From assembly GCA_047600805.1 (NCBI GenBank), contig JASGKG010000001.1, forward strand, positions 3,658,001 through 3,722,000: DNA of 64,000 nucleotides, read 5' to 3'. Every line of letters begins with the position of its first letter. Within the stretch, counting starts at the first letter, position 1. Below are positions 17,379 through 26,899 of this stretch, piece after piece. The position numbers and the translations under genes are program-made. The notes beneath the pieces were generated by a model. It saw only the letters and a list, made by a program, of their open reading frames with translations, did no database searches and was not told the origin of the DNA. The stretch comes from JADKHC01 sp047600805. Its GTDB lineage: Bacteria; Verrucomicrobiota; Verrucomicrobiia; Opitutales; Opitutaceae.

Positions 17379-20309
17379 ATGCGTCTCTCACTGATTATCT
17401 TGTGCTCTTATTTCGGCGCTTTGACTGCGAACTTGAGTGCAAAGCCGCCAATCGATTTCTCTCACGCCGGGTTTGGTGGCGGCGGCCACGCGATTCCCGA
17501 TGTGCCAGTCGTAGCGGAGGTTTTTCCCACCGGAGCAGATGATACCGCTCAGCTCCAAAATGCCATCGATCGGGTTTCCCTGCTTCAACCGAATGGTTCT
17601 GGATTTCGCGGGGTTCTTCTTCTGCGCGGGGACAACTTTCGCATCGACGGGCAGGTTCGTATTCGTAGTTCCGGCGTCATTCTGCGTGGCGCTGGCGCGA
17701 CATTGATCGCGACCGGGAAGTCGAGGCGATCACTGATCCAAGTGAGCCGCCCAGATCAGAGGTTCGATTCCGATGTCAGTTACCGCGTCACTGAAGACGC
17801 ACCGCCGGGCACCCGACAGCTTAAGCTCACGACTGTCGAAGGGCTCGCGCCCGGTGGCCAAGTCGTTGTGCGTCGGCCGAGCACCGTGGAATGGATCGCA
17901 TCGCTCGGGATGAACAAGTTCAGCGGCAACTTTCCCGACATCCGCCTCAACTGGGCCGCTGGCTCACGCGACATCGAGTGGCAGCGCGTCATCACCAATA
18001 TCGACAAAGCGAACAAAACCGTGACACTCGACGCGCCGATCACTACGGCAATTGAACTGAAGTATGGCGCAGGATTCGTAGGGAAAATTGAATCTGCGGC
18101 TGGGCTCCAAAACGTCGGTATCGAAAACTTGACGCTGCGAAGCGAATTTGACGCGTCTTCGCCAGCTGACGAAGAACACGCCTGGATCGGTATTCAGTTT
18201 GAAAATACTGGAGACGCCTGGGTGCGAAATGTCGTTGTGGAAAATTTTGTCAGCGCCGCGGTTTGGCTCGGTCCAAAAACAAACCGGATCACCGTGCAAG
18301 ATTGCACGAGCGGTTCGCATGTAGGCGCGGATGCCGGCTGGCGACGGTTCGGCTTCTACGTCGGTGGCCAACAAATTTTGGTTCAACGCTGCAGAGTGGA
18401 GGGAGCGCGGCAACCGTTTCTCGCCGGACTGTGCTCAGCCGGACCTAACGTGTTTCTCGATTGCATCGCTACCGGCGCAACAGGCGACAGCGGATCGATT
18501 GAAAGTTGGGCGTCTGGCGTACTGTTCGACAACTTGAAGCAAGACAGCGGCCGATTGGTTCTGGGAAATGTCGGCGAGGGTTGGCAGGGAGCCGGATGGA
18601 ATGCGGCGAATTCGACGGCATGGAACTGCAAAGTCCAAAGTACCGTTATCCAAAGCCCACCCGACGCGCCAAACGAAGCGTTTGAGGACGCCTCGACGCC
18701 GTCCCTTTATCGAGCGCAATTGCGAGCCCGTTTGGGAGAAAAGGCACTCGCGGTTTTGGAGCCAAAAGTATTTTCGGCGAAGGAACGCCCGGCCCCGGCA
18801 AACGTCGCCGAACGTAGTCCGCGCACCCAAATAGCTGAGGCCTCCCAACCCGCGGTTCTGGCCGTAAAGAATGGACGCTTCGTTTTTGGCTCTGAGGATT
18901 TGTTTGGTGCAGCAACAAGCAATGCCTGGTGGAAAGGTCAGACGATCCCTCGCCGGGCCGCCGAATTGGGTTGGAGCGCGACGCGCTGGTCGCCGGGGAA
19001 AACCGGCCCCGGTCTCACCGAAGATTTGGCCGAGCTCGCCTCTCGCTTGGCGAAAAACGGCAACAGCCTCGTTCAGGTGTGGCCCGGCCTTTGGTACGAC
19101 CGTCGGCGCGATGACCACTTGACTGTTTCCCGAACCACGGCTGACGTCTGGGCTCCTTTCTATGAATCGCCGTGGGCTCGCAGCGGCCAAGGCACGGCGG
19201 CAGACGGGCTGAGCAAATACGATCTGACAAAATTTAACCCGTGGTATTGGGGACGTCTGCGGGAATTCGCACGCGAATGCGCAAAGCACCACATGGTGCT
19301 CTACCACCATTTCTATAATCACCACAATTTCGTGGAGGCGGCCGCCCATTGGGCCGAGTTTCCTTGGCGATCAGCCAACTGTCTGCAGGAAACGGGCTTT
19401 ACCGAACCACCTCCCTTCACTAGCGGAGACACACGGATAGGCATCGTTGCCGACTTCTACGATGTCTCCAACCCGGTCCGACGGGCGCTGCACCAGCAGT
19501 TCATCTGGCATGGGCTGGATGTGTTTGCGGACGAACCCAACGTCATCCACACGCTGGCGTTCCAGTTTGCCGGCCCACTTTCGTTTCAACAATTCTTCCT
19601 CGATACCGTTGCGGAATGGGAAACCGCGCGCGGCAAGAAGGCACTGATCGCTCTTAACACGAGCAAGACGATCACCGACAGCATTCTCGCGGATCCGAAG
19701 CGTTCGTCAGCCATCGCGGCAATCGACATGCGCTACTGGCAGTATCTAGGGGATGGTTCCCTTTTTGCACCACACACCGATGGCCAACTCGCGTTTCGTG
19801 AAAATCGTATCGCCCAATTCGGAAGAGACGCAGTCCCTCTCTCAACGGCGGAACTCGTTTACAAACAGGTCCGCGAGTACCACGACCGTTTTCCTCAAAC
19901 AGCGATCATCGCAGGTCACGCCGGGCAAGGCCCTCTTCCCATCTTGATGGCCGGCGGCGCTCAACCGTTGCTGGCCGACTACGCAGCCGCGCAGCCGTTG
20001 AAGGACGATCGAGACGACCACGCATTGATTTCGTTCGTGAGAACCGAGCTGGGAAACGTGCTCGCTGAATTGGAGCCGGTCGATATTAGCCCCGGAACGT
20101 GGTGCCTCTCGAACAAAACTAAGCGTTGCCAGCTCTACTTCTCCGCCGAAGGAAAGCAGATCGCGCTCGACCCGGCAGCAGAGTTGCAGGAAGCCAGCGG
20201 CACTTGGTTCGACGTAAAAAACGGCACGAGCAAAGCCGTCGCAGTGCCGCCGGGAGCGACCATCGCGAAGCCGAACAGCGGAAGTTGGCTGCTTCTCATC
20301 AGGAAGTAA
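17379..20309 (+). CDS. Secreted right-handed beta-helix protein fused to TIM-barrel-like domain (pectate-lyase superfamily N-terminus)
   Basis: Probably a secreted polysaccharide-acting protein. The start is set at ATG 17379 (MRLSLIILCSYFGALTANLSA), a signal peptide; the frame extends to 17211 but without signal features. The 976-residue product has an N-terminal half typical of pectate-lyase-superfamily beta-helices: DFSHAGFGGGGHAIPDVP, then TGADDTAQLQNAIDRV, then repeated strands (SGVILRGAGATLIATG, NVGIENLTLRSEF). The second half (from about residue 505) has alternating alpha/beta text (GLWYDRRRDDHLTVSRTTAD, HHFYNHHNFVEAAAHWAEFP, DVFADEPNVIHTLAFQFAG, IDMRYWQYLGDG) that I believe corresponds to DUF6298, a TIM-barrel-like region. 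Catalytic residues cannot be assigned. It is followed head-on by the GH2 gene, 32 bases between the stops. Confidence 0.75.
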   Translation: MRLSLIILCSYFGALTANLSAKPPIDFSHAGFGGGGHAIPDVPVVAEVFPTGADDTAQLQNAIDRVSLLQPNGSGFRGVLLLRGDNFRIDGQVRIRSSGVILRGAGATLIATGKSRRSLIQVSRPDQRFDSDVSYRVTEDAPPGTRQLKLTTVEGLAPGGQVVVRRPSTVEWIASLGMNKFSGNFPDIRLNWAAGSRDIEWQRVITNIDKANKTVTLDAPITTAIELKYGAGFVGKIESAAGLQNVGIENLTLRSEFDASSPADEEHAWIGIQFENTGDAWVRNVVVENFVSAAVWLGPKTNRITVQDCTSGSHVGADAGWRRFGFYVGGQQILVQRCRVEGARQPFLAGLCSAGPNVFLDCIATGATGDSGSIESWASGVLFDNLKQDSGRLVLGNVGEGWQGAGWNAANSTAWNCKVQSTVIQSPPDAPNEAFEDASTPSLYRAQLRARLGEKALAVLEPKVFSAKERPAPANVAERSPRTQIAEASQPAVLAVKNGRFVFGSEDLFGAATSNAWWKGQTIPRRAAELGWSATRWSPGKTGPGLTEDLAELASRLAKNGNSLVQVWPGLWYDRRRDDHLTVSRTTADVWAPFYESPWARSGQGTAADGLSKYDLTKFNPWYWGRLREFARECAKHHMVLYHHFYNHHNFVEAAAHWAEFPWRSANCLQETGFTEPPPFTSGDTRIGIVADFYDVSNPVRRALHQQFIWHGLDVFADEPNVIHTLAFQFAGPLSFQQFFLDTVAEWETARGKKALIALNTSKTITDSILADPKRSSAIAAIDMRYWQYLGDGSLFAPHTDGQLAFRENRIAQFGRDAVPLSTAELVYKQVREYHDRFPQTAIIAGHAGQGPLPILMAGGAQPLLADYAAAQPLKDDRDDHALISFVRTELGNVLAELEPVDISPGTWCLSNKTKRCQLYFSAEGKQIALDPAAELQEASGTWFDVKNGTSKAVAVPPGATIAKPNSGSWLLLIRK

Positions 20310-20341
20310 CTCTGACGGCAGCAAGTTCTGCAAACGGCCGG

Positions 20342-23300
20342 TTATTCCGGTATAATTTCGAATTCGGCCAAGGCCGCCGAAGGTGCCTCCTTGTCGACAC
20401 CTGAAAGCGCCACGAACCGAACCAATTTAACCTCCAAAGGAGTCGGGAACAGCAACGTCTTCACCTCCTGGCCCGGATCGAGCGTACCCTTGAGCACTGG
20501 CTCGCCCCAGTCCAAGCCGTCTCGGCTGACGTAGATCGCGTAATCCTTAATGCCGCCTTCGATATTACCGTCCTGCCGGGGCAGCACACGACAACCTTTC
20601 GCCACAAGTAAAGTCGGGAATTCGACCGTAAACTGATGCGGGTACTTAGGCGCGCCGTCATTCCATGGGGTCTGCCAGACCGTGTCCGGATTGCCATCGA
20701 CGAGATTATCCCCGCGCCTCTGCTCGTTTTCGCTATCCACGCGCACCACCTTGGCACCGAGCTTCTGCATAACCCCTAAAATGGCGGGCGCAAAAATCTT
20801 GTTCAGCACTTCTGGAGGTAAAGACTGTTTCGGTGTGAACTCGCTCGACCCCACGTACGAATATAAGCTCCTCAGAAGCTGCGTGGCTGCCGGCCGCCGC
20901 TCAAGATCATCGGTCAGGTTGATTGAACAGACCAGCAGGCGCCCCTGCCCTACTTTCGCTTCCCAGACATTCCCTAAACGGTCGTTACGACTAAAATTAT
21001 CGATGACCCGAACGATCGGTTCGAAATTCGCGGGTGCCTCGTTCAGAACAAACGTGCCAGACCGGTTCATCAAATCCCACCACTGCCAATTCGCATAAAA
21101 TTCGGTCGGGAACTTGGCCAAGGCCGGATGCTTCGGATCGCAAAGGATGCTCATCGTTCCTGGATCTGATTTGAACCAAACGGGACTCCAAAAAACAGGT
21201 TTGAAAGATCCTTTCTTCCAGCCAGCAAACGTGCCTTGCGGGAACAGGATCACCTTCTCACCGCGCGCGAGCGCCGCAGCCGTCTCGGCGTCCCACTGCT
21301 TCGCAACAAGCACTCCACTTGGCGCGGTCACGGGCTCAACATTTGGATATACCCAAATTTCCCAAGAATTGCGGCCGTTCGCACCTTCAAGCTCAAGCGT
21401 CACCGTGAGTTTGGCCGGAGAATTCGCCTTTTCGAACTTCGCCCCGAAAGTGCCGAACGGCGTCAAACCACCCGTCTCAATCTTCTTTGCCGGCAGCAAG
21501 CCGCCAGCGATCTCGCGGGATCGTTCATCGGTAATTTTCCAACGAACTGCGGTCTGCGGCAACGCGGTCGCACCGAAATGCGACACTTCCACGGAAGCGT
21601 TGAACGGCTCGTTGGCGAAGTAGGTACGCTTTTTCATGCGGAGCAGCGGCACCGTTACATCACAAAACTCGCGGAATTTCTCCTCAGCGATCAGGCCTTT
21701 GCTCTCCCACAACGGATCTAGAATTCCGACTAAAGCGGTTCCCTGCCCCGGGTAATCCTGCAAGTCTAACAATTGGAACCCTGCCAAACCCGGCGTGCGC
21801 AGATCCTGCTCGATTTCTTCCTTGTACAAGAGCAACGACTGCCGGCCCGTTGCCTCGAAAAATTTCGGCGCGAGCGGCAACATGCCTTTGGCGGCAAGTG
21901 CATCGCGGACAATTTCGAAGTTCGCTGGGCGCACGATGCCCGTGTACTTTTTCATTTCTGCGAAGTTCGGGAAAATCGAATGCTGGCCCACTTCGTGGGC
22001 GATGATCGGACGCGCGTCGTCTGCCACGATATTGCGGAAATCGTTTTCGGTGCCCTCGCTTTTCACCCCGCGTGCCTTGCTGAGGACGGTGAACTGGCGA
22101 TTGTCGGTCAGAATTCCGAAGCCGTAGGTGGACATTGAATACAAGTGCCGCGGATCCGCCGCCACGCATTCGTCCACCATGGCCGCCAATGGTTCTTTGC
22201 GGCCGCGCATCTCGTTGCCGGGCGTCAGCAAAACAAATGACGGGTGGTTGCCATACACGCGCAAAATGCGCCTGAGTTCCTCGGCGATGAAAGCGTCACG
22301 CGCGGGAATCGGGCCCGTCGGCACGTTGGCAATGGGCCCTTCAACCTGCAAAAATATTCCTAACTCATCGGCTGCGACAAAAGCGGCTTCCGGTGGACAC
22401 CACGAGTGGTAGCGCACGTGGTTCAAGCCATAGGCCTTGTGAACACCGAAGATGCGTTTCCAGCCCGCCACGTCTGTTGCCGGAAAACCGGTGAGCGGAA
22501 AGATAGCGTTCTCGACATTTCCACGGAAAAAAACCGGCCGTCCGTTGAGCGTGAACTGCGTTCCTTTAGTTCCAAAGTCCCGCAGGCCAAAGGGGAACAC
22601 TTTTTCGTCGCTCCACCTGGATTTCCCCGTGGTCTTCAGCGTCACGTGAAGATCGTGCAGAACAGGCGAAAACTCGTCCCACAACCTCGCAGTATCGCCA
22701 AGCGACACTTCGCCTTCGATCTCGGCACTGGCTCCAGGGCACTCCACTTTCAGCGTTTTGAGAGCAAGCTGCTTGTTCAGGTTTCTATCTTTGACCAGCA
22801 GGGTCATTTCACCACTCGCCGCCGCTTCCGAAGCATTGATGATTCGCGCCCGAACCTTGATTTTATGTTCAGCCGCGGAGGGATAAATCTGAACGTACTC
22901 GACTGCGACTAAATCCCGCGCGTCGAGCTCGATCCGGCCGATGATGCCACACCAATTCGTCTGTGTGCCGTCATAGTTGATGTGCACAAAACGGCCGAGA
23001 TCGTACTTAAGCGTGTTGTCCGTTCGGATCGTCAACCGATGGTTGCCCGGCTGAACTTGTCCAAGGTCATATTCATGAGGCGTGACCAAGCTATCGCGTG
23101 TTCCGAGGTCGCGGCCGTCGAGCCAGACTTGCGTAACCCAATGATTGCGCTCAAGCGTGAGCCGAACTTGCTTCCCCGCCCAAGCCGCAGGAATCTCGAT
23201 GCTCCGCTCGAACCAGGCAGCGCCGGTATAAACGAGCGGACGATAAAGCCCCGCAAGCGAGGGAGCGACAGGGTTGGGTTTGCCGATACCAGCTTGGTCG

Positions 23301-23518
23301 GTCGAGCCTGGCAATTGGATCGAAGATTTAATGGCTCCAGCTGAAACGGGCAGGCCCTTTCCGGCCCAATCAGCCGTCAGGCCTTCGTTTTGTTCATCAA
23401 GACGAATCTGCCATTCGCCGGCCAGCGATTGAGTTCGTGCCGCACCCGCCCAGGTCGGACAAGAGCCCGAAGCGAGCAAAAGAGACAGCAGTGCTACAGA
23501 AAGAAACAAACGGGGCAT
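20342..23518 (-). CDS. Secreted GH2-family glycoside hydrolase with C-terminal F5/8-type C (discoidin) domain
   Basis: Retaining exo-glycosidase of the beta-galactosidase/beta-glucuronidase family. Of 1058 residues the first 25 form a signal peptide. A jelly-roll sugar-binding domain (AGEWQIRL...WFERSIEIPAAWAGKQVRLTL), an Ig-like domain and a TIM barrel follow. The barrel contains the acid/base motif LLTPGNEM (Asn435-Glu436) and a probable nucleophile region IIAHEVGQHS (Glu509). The C-terminus (about 900-1058, NLVDGNPDTVWQTPWNDGAPKYP... YVSRDGLDW) is a discoidin-like carbohydrate-binding domain. It probably trims galactose, arabinose or uronic acid side groups from pectin fragments in the periplasm. 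Substrate cannot be read from sequence. It lies in the pectin locus and is separated from kduD by a strong terminator. Confidence 0.88.
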   Translation of the reverse strand: MPRLFLSVALLSLLLASGSCPTWAGAARTQSLAGEWQIRLDEQNEGLTADWAGKGLPVSAGAIKSSIQLPGSTDQAGIGKPNPVAPSLAGLYRPLVYTGAAWFERSIEIPAAWAGKQVRLTLERNHWVTQVWLDGRDLGTRDSLVTPHEYDLGQVQPGNHRLTIRTDNTLKYDLGRFVHINYDGTQTNWCGIIGRIELDARDLVAVEYVQIYPSAAEHKIKVRARIINASEAAASGEMTLLVKDRNLNKQLALKTLKVECPGASAEIEGEVSLGDTARLWDEFSPVLHDLHVTLKTTGKSRWSDEKVFPFGLRDFGTKGTQFTLNGRPVFFRGNVENAIFPLTGFPATDVAGWKRIFGVHKAYGLNHVRYHSWCPPEAAFVAADELGIFLQVEGPIANVPTGPIPARDAFIAEELRRILRVYGNHPSFVLLTPGNEMRGRKEPLAAMVDECVAADPRHLYSMSTYGFGILTDNRQFTVLSKARGVKSEGTENDFRNIVADDARPIIAHEVGQHSIFPNFAEMKKYTGIVRPANFEIVRDALAAKGMLPLAPKFFEATGRQSLLLYKEEIEQDLRTPGLAGFQLLDLQDYPGQGTALVGILDPLWESKGLIAEEKFREFCDVTVPLLRMKKRTYFANEPFNASVEVSHFGATALPQTAVRWKITDERSREIAGGLLPAKKIETGGLTPFGTFGAKFEKANSPAKLTVTLELEGANGRNSWEIWVYPNVEPVTAPSGVLVAKQWDAETAAALARGEKVILFPQGTFAGWKKGSFKPVFWSPVWFKSDPGTMSILCDPKHPALAKFPTEFYANWQWWDLMNRSGTFVLNEAPANFEPIVRVIDNFSRNDRLGNVWEAKVGQGRLLVCSINLTDDLERRPAATQLLRSLYSYVGSSEFTPKQSLPPEVLNKIFAPAILGVMQKLGAKVVRVDSENEQRRGDNLVDGNPDTVWQTPWNDGAPKYPHQFTVEFPTLLVAKGCRVLPRQDGNIEGGIKDYAIYVSRDGLDWGEPVLKGTLDPGQEVKTLLFPTPLEVKLVRFVALSGVDKEAPSAALAEFEIIPE

Positions 23519-23642
23519 GTTACGTTACTATATACCCGCCACGGGGCGCACGAGCTGGCCAACTGGTGATTTTCTGGGGAGGAAAGCAAGAAACGCGTGA
23601 CCGGCGCAGAGAGGGCAGAATGCGTGTTTCACTCGTATAAAC

Positions 23643-23670
23643 AAAAAAGCCCGGGCGTGAACCCGGGCTT
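23643..23670 (-). terminator. Rho-independent terminator of the kduI-kduD unit
   Basis: AAGCCCGGG (23647-23655) and CCCGGGCTT (23662-23670) form a 9-bp stem with a 6-base loop. Read on the minus strand it is followed by a run of six T. It sits 26 bases after the kduD stop and ends the minus-strand transcript from kduI. Confidence 0.9.
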
Positions 23671-23695
23671 GAAGATTTCGAGAATTGCTCCCGGC

Positions 23696-24463
23696 TCAGC
23701 GAGCCAGCCAACCGCCATCAATAGCAACCGTGTAACCGTTGATGTAATCGGAAGCAGCCGAAGCGAGGAAGACCACTGCACCCTTGAGGTCGTCAGGCGT
23801 GCCCCAACGGCCGGCCGGGATGCGCTCAAGGATGGCGTTGGCGCGATTCGTGTCGGCGCGGAGCGGAGCGGTGTTGTCGGTCGCCATGTAGCCGGGGGCG
23901 ATCGCATTGCAATTGACGCCCTTGCTGGCGAGCTCGTTCGCGATCAGGCGAGTAAGACCGGCGACAGCGCTCTTGGAAGCGGTGTAGGACGGAACGCGAA
24001 TGCCGCCTTGGAACGAGAGCATCGAGGCGATGTTGATAATCTTCGCTTTCGCACCGCGTGCGACGGCGTCGTTGCAGAAGGCTTGGCTCAGGAAGAAGAC
24101 AGCATCGATATTGATGCCCATCACGTCGTCCCAATCCTTCGCGGAGAACTTCAGGAAATCCTCACGGCGAATGATGCCCGCGCAGTTCACAAGAATGTCG
24201 AGACCGGTGAAGTGCTTCTTCGCATCGGCGATCACCTGAGGAATCGCGGCGCGATCACCGAGGTTGCCCACGATGGCAACGGCCTTGCGGCCCATGGCTT
24301 TCACCTGCTTGACGGTGTCGTCAGCAGGAAGAATATCGACAGCGACGACGTCGGCGCCAGCTTCAGCAAGCGCGAGCGCCATGCCTTGGCCGAGACCACG
24401 GGCAGCACCAGTAACAACGGCGACTTTGCCGTCGAGTTTGAACAGATCGAGGATTGAGCTCAT
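23696..24463 (-). CDS. kduD: 2-dehydro-3-deoxy-D-gluconate 5-dehydrogenase KduD
   Basis: NAD-dependent short-chain dehydrogenase that reduces 2,5-diketo-3-deoxygluconate to 2-keto-3-deoxygluconate, the cytosolic step after KduI in pectin uronate breakdown. The 255 residues match the usual length (about 253). Seen features are the Rossmann motif TGAARGLGQGMA (about 18-29), NCAGI (about 90), the catalytic Ser in INIASMLSF and Tyr-x-x-x-Lys in YTASKSA, and the C-terminal DYINGYTVAIDGGW typical of the family. The gene is 30 bases after kduI on the same strand. The next enzymes of the pathway, KDG kinase and KDPG aldolase, are not in this window. Confidence 0.95.
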   Translation of the reverse strand: MSSILDLFKLDGKVAVVTGAARGLGQGMALALAEAGADVVAVDILPADDTVKQVKAMGRKAVAIVGNLGDRAAIPQVIADAKKHFTGLDILVNCAGIIRREDFLKFSAKDWDDVMGINIDAVFFLSQAFCNDAVARGAKAKIINIASMLSFQGGIRVPSYTASKSAVAGLTRLIANELASKGVNCNAIAPGYMATDNTAPLRADTNRANAILERIPAGRWGTPDDLKGAVVFLASAASDYINGYTVAIDGGWLAR

Positions 24464-24493
24464 TTTTTTGTGTGGGTGTGGTAAAGAGTTCGG

Positions 24494-25318
24494 TTAACGC
24501 AGTTCGGAGATCGGAGCGGGATCCATGTCAGCGAAGACCTGATTGTCGCCGCCCATGGCCCAGACGAAACGATAGCTCGCCGTGCCGACACCAGCGTGGA
24601 TCGACCAGGCCGGCGAGAGAACTACTTCGCGATCGCGAACGATCAAATGGCGCGTGGCATTCGGTTCGCCCATGAGGTGGACAACCATCTGGTCCGCAAG
24701 ATCGAAGTAGAGATAAACTTCGGTGCGGCGGCTGTGCGTGTGTGGAGGCATCGTGTTCCAGACGCTGCCTGGCTCGAACTCGGTGAAACCGAGAACCAGC
24801 TGGCAGCTCTTGATGCCATCGATGTGGATATATTTGTTGATTCGGCGACGATTGGCCTTCGTGACATCGCCGATTGGGTCGGTCTTGACGTCAGCGCGAC
24901 GCATCACGGCGGTCGGGTACTTCGCGTGCGCCGGGGTGCTGACGAAATAGAATGCCGCTTGGCCGCTTGGGCCGTTTTCGAACGCGATGTCTTTTTCACC
25001 GAGGCCGATGTAAAGGCAGTCCAGAGTTCCCAGATCGTAGCGTTTGCCAGCGACGGTGACGGCGCCCGGAGCACCGAGATTGAGAATGCCCATTTCGCGC
25101 CGTTCCAAGAAAAAGCTGGTTCCGGTCGCTTTGTAGCTCGGGAGCACAAGCGCCGCACTCGTCGGCAGCACGCCGCCGACGATCATGCGATCGAGATCGG
25201 TGTAGTGCGTAACAATCTGGCCGGGCTGGAATAGACCTTGCACGAGGAAATTTTCGCGCAGCTCTTCTGTGCTGAGAACGTTGGCCTGTTTGGGACTGGG
25301 GAAGTAATGAAGTTTCAT
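24494..25318 (-). CDS. kduI: 5-dehydro-4-deoxy-D-glucuronate isomerase KduI
   Basis: Cytosolic zinc-dependent cupin that converts 5-keto-4-deoxyuronate, formed from unsaturated galacturonate, into 2,5-diketo-3-deoxygluconate. At 274 residues it matches the family length (E. coli 278). The metal-binding motif is visible as TMPPHTHSRRTEVYLYFDL (two His and one Glu), with another His near the C-terminus in SIHAGVG. The C-terminal stretch WAMGGDNQVFADMDPAPI is strongly conserved in KduI. It is the first gene of a two-gene kduI-kduD unit closed by the terminator at 23643-23670. Its presence next to GH105 and pectate-lyase-like genes ties the locus to pectin. Confidence 0.97.
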   Translation of the reverse strand: MKLHYFPSPKQANVLSTEELRENFLVQGLFQPGQIVTHYTDLDRMIVGGVLPTSAALVLPSYKATGTSFFLERREMGILNLGAPGAVTVAGKRYDLGTLDCLYIGLGEKDIAFENGPSGQAAFYFVSTPAHAKYPTAVMRRADVKTDPIGDVTKANRRRINKYIHIDGIKSCQLVLGFTEFEPGSVWNTMPPHTHSRRTEVYLYFDLADQMVVHLMGEPNATRHLIVRDREVVLSPAWSIHAGVGTASYRFVWAMGGDNQVFADMDPAPISELR

Positions 25319-25420
25319 CGCTTAATGGGTTTGTTTGAGTTTTGGACTGGAAAGGGGGAGCGCAAGATCACTCCTCGCTCATATTTTGTCGTATCGTTCG
25401 GCAGAAAAAATCGCTTTGGA

Positions 25421-26653
25421 TCAATTGGCGGCCGACAGCGACACTTTGATCGGCGAGTTCACCCGAGCAGCGAAAGCCTGCAAGTAGGCTTCCCAGTCCG
25501 CCTTGGTTTTGAACTCACCGGCTCGGCTCCAACCAGCGCCCACATAATAGGCCGCCGGAACGCCGGACTTAACTTTGGTAAGGGCCAAAAGGTTAGCTAC
25601 GTCTTTGCCGGTCTCATCGACAAAACCCGCGAGCGCGCCTTTCGGCAGAATGATCGCAGTGCCGAGCGAATCGTTGCTCTTCTGCACGACCCACTGACCC
25701 AGAATCGCCAAGCCTTCGTTTTGAATAACTTCGGTTTTGGGCTCCTGGTTTTTGTCGGCGTTGTTCTTGTTGAGACCGACCGCAGCGGTGAGCTCGGCGG
25801 GACCGGAGAAGGTGAACGTGCTGTCGATCCGGTCGAGATTTAGCCCGGCGTCGACGGTGAAACGTTTCACCTCAGAAACTTTTACGCCGTTGGCATCCCA
25901 AGCGTCGTAAGTGAGTTCGAAAATCGCGCGGACCGGCCCGTTGGCCAGAACCTTCCACGAGGCGTAATTGCGGCCCGCATACAACGTGCCGTTGTCGTAG
26001 ATGCCGGTGCCACCGCAACCGCGGGACTTGCCGACATTGTACATGTCCATGCCCTCGCCTTCGTCGTGGTGGTAATGGTCGTGGCCCTTGTTGTACCAGC
26101 GATCAACGATCGGGTAACTGACGCGTTTGCACCAAATGTCCAAACCGCTCGTGACGAGCACTTCCTTGTTGGAACCTTGCGGCGCAGGTGCGGCGAGTGC
26201 CGGACCATAAGTGCGGTGAGCAATCTTGTCGTTTTCCCAAGCGAAATCGTCGAGGCGCTCGGGAACGTAACGCGCAAAAACCTTCGTGGGGAAAACCGGC
26301 GAGACCGTTTCAGTCTTTTCGACCGTGAACGTCGCGGATTTTTCGCCCGCCGCGAAGTCATGTTGGAAGATCAATTCACCGTACGCGACACCCTCCACCT
26401 TCGGGTCCTTGGCCTGAGGTGCGACGTTGGTTACTTGGTAAGGTAGGCTGTTGCCGGCCGAATCCTTGACCACGATTTTTTGAAGCAAGGCGTGCGGCAG
26501 GGCCTTGTTTACCTCGCTCCATGGAACAGTGATCGTCTCGGACGGGCGCGCGATCGCGAGATCGTGGGTGACGGTGATGGTTAGCTTCTCGGCGGCGCAA
26601 ACCGAAACAGCGCCCCAAAGCGAAGCGACAAACAGCAATGCTGAGGATTTCAT
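25421..26653 (-). CDS. DUF4861 family secreted protein
   Basis: Secreted protein of a family often found in pectin and uronate polysaccharide loci; I assign DUF4861 by its text, and its activity is not established. I start it at ATG 26653 (MKSSALLFVASLWGAVSVCA), which gives a clear signal peptide and 410 residues; the frame runs open to 26818. The body is beta-rich and has the characteristic blocks ARYVPERLDDFAWENDKIAHR, GLDIWCKRVSYPIVDRWYNK, HDHYHHDEGEGMDMYNVGKS and GCGGTGIYDNGTLY. The His/Asp-rich stretch could bind a metal or form an active site. It lies 102 bases before kduI and could be part of the same transcript, since no terminator is seen between them. Confidence 0.8.
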   Translation of the reverse strand: MKSSALLFVASLWGAVSVCAAEKLTITVTHDLAIARPSETITVPWSEVNKALPHALLQKIVVKDSAGNSLPYQVTNVAPQAKDPKVEGVAYGELIFQHDFAAGEKSATFTVEKTETVSPVFPTKVFARYVPERLDDFAWENDKIAHRTYGPALAAPAPQGSNKEVLVTSGLDIWCKRVSYPIVDRWYNKGHDHYHHDEGEGMDMYNVGKSRGCGGTGIYDNGTLYAGRNYASWKVLANGPVRAIFELTYDAWDANGVKVSEVKRFTVDAGLNLDRIDSTFTFSGPAELTAAVGLNKNNADKNQEPKTEVIQNEGLAILGQWVVQKSNDSLGTAIILPKGALAGFVDETGKDVANLLALTKVKSGVPAAYYVGAGWSRAGEFKTKADWEAYLQAFAARVNSPIKVSLSAAN

Positions 26654-26899
26654 GGGGACAGAAATGATGCTTAGATTCAGTCCAGCCGAGGAGCCGGACT
26701 TGCAGGGAGACGACAGCGTCAAAGATACGTGTCCGCGACGCAAGGGCGATTTCTGCCGTTTTTGCGACCAGTCTGATCCGGTGATCTCCCGCGGAAGGCG
26801 AAATTCGGTTGTGCACACCTGAGCGGCCTAAATGGCTAAATCGTTTCATTCAACGTGCAGCGCACCCTGCTGCCGCTTCGCTGACCGTTCCGAAATACG

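Noticed and set aside
18435..19349. 304-residue minus-strand frame
   Set aside because: Lies wholly within the beta-helix protein gene on the other strand and shows no family text.
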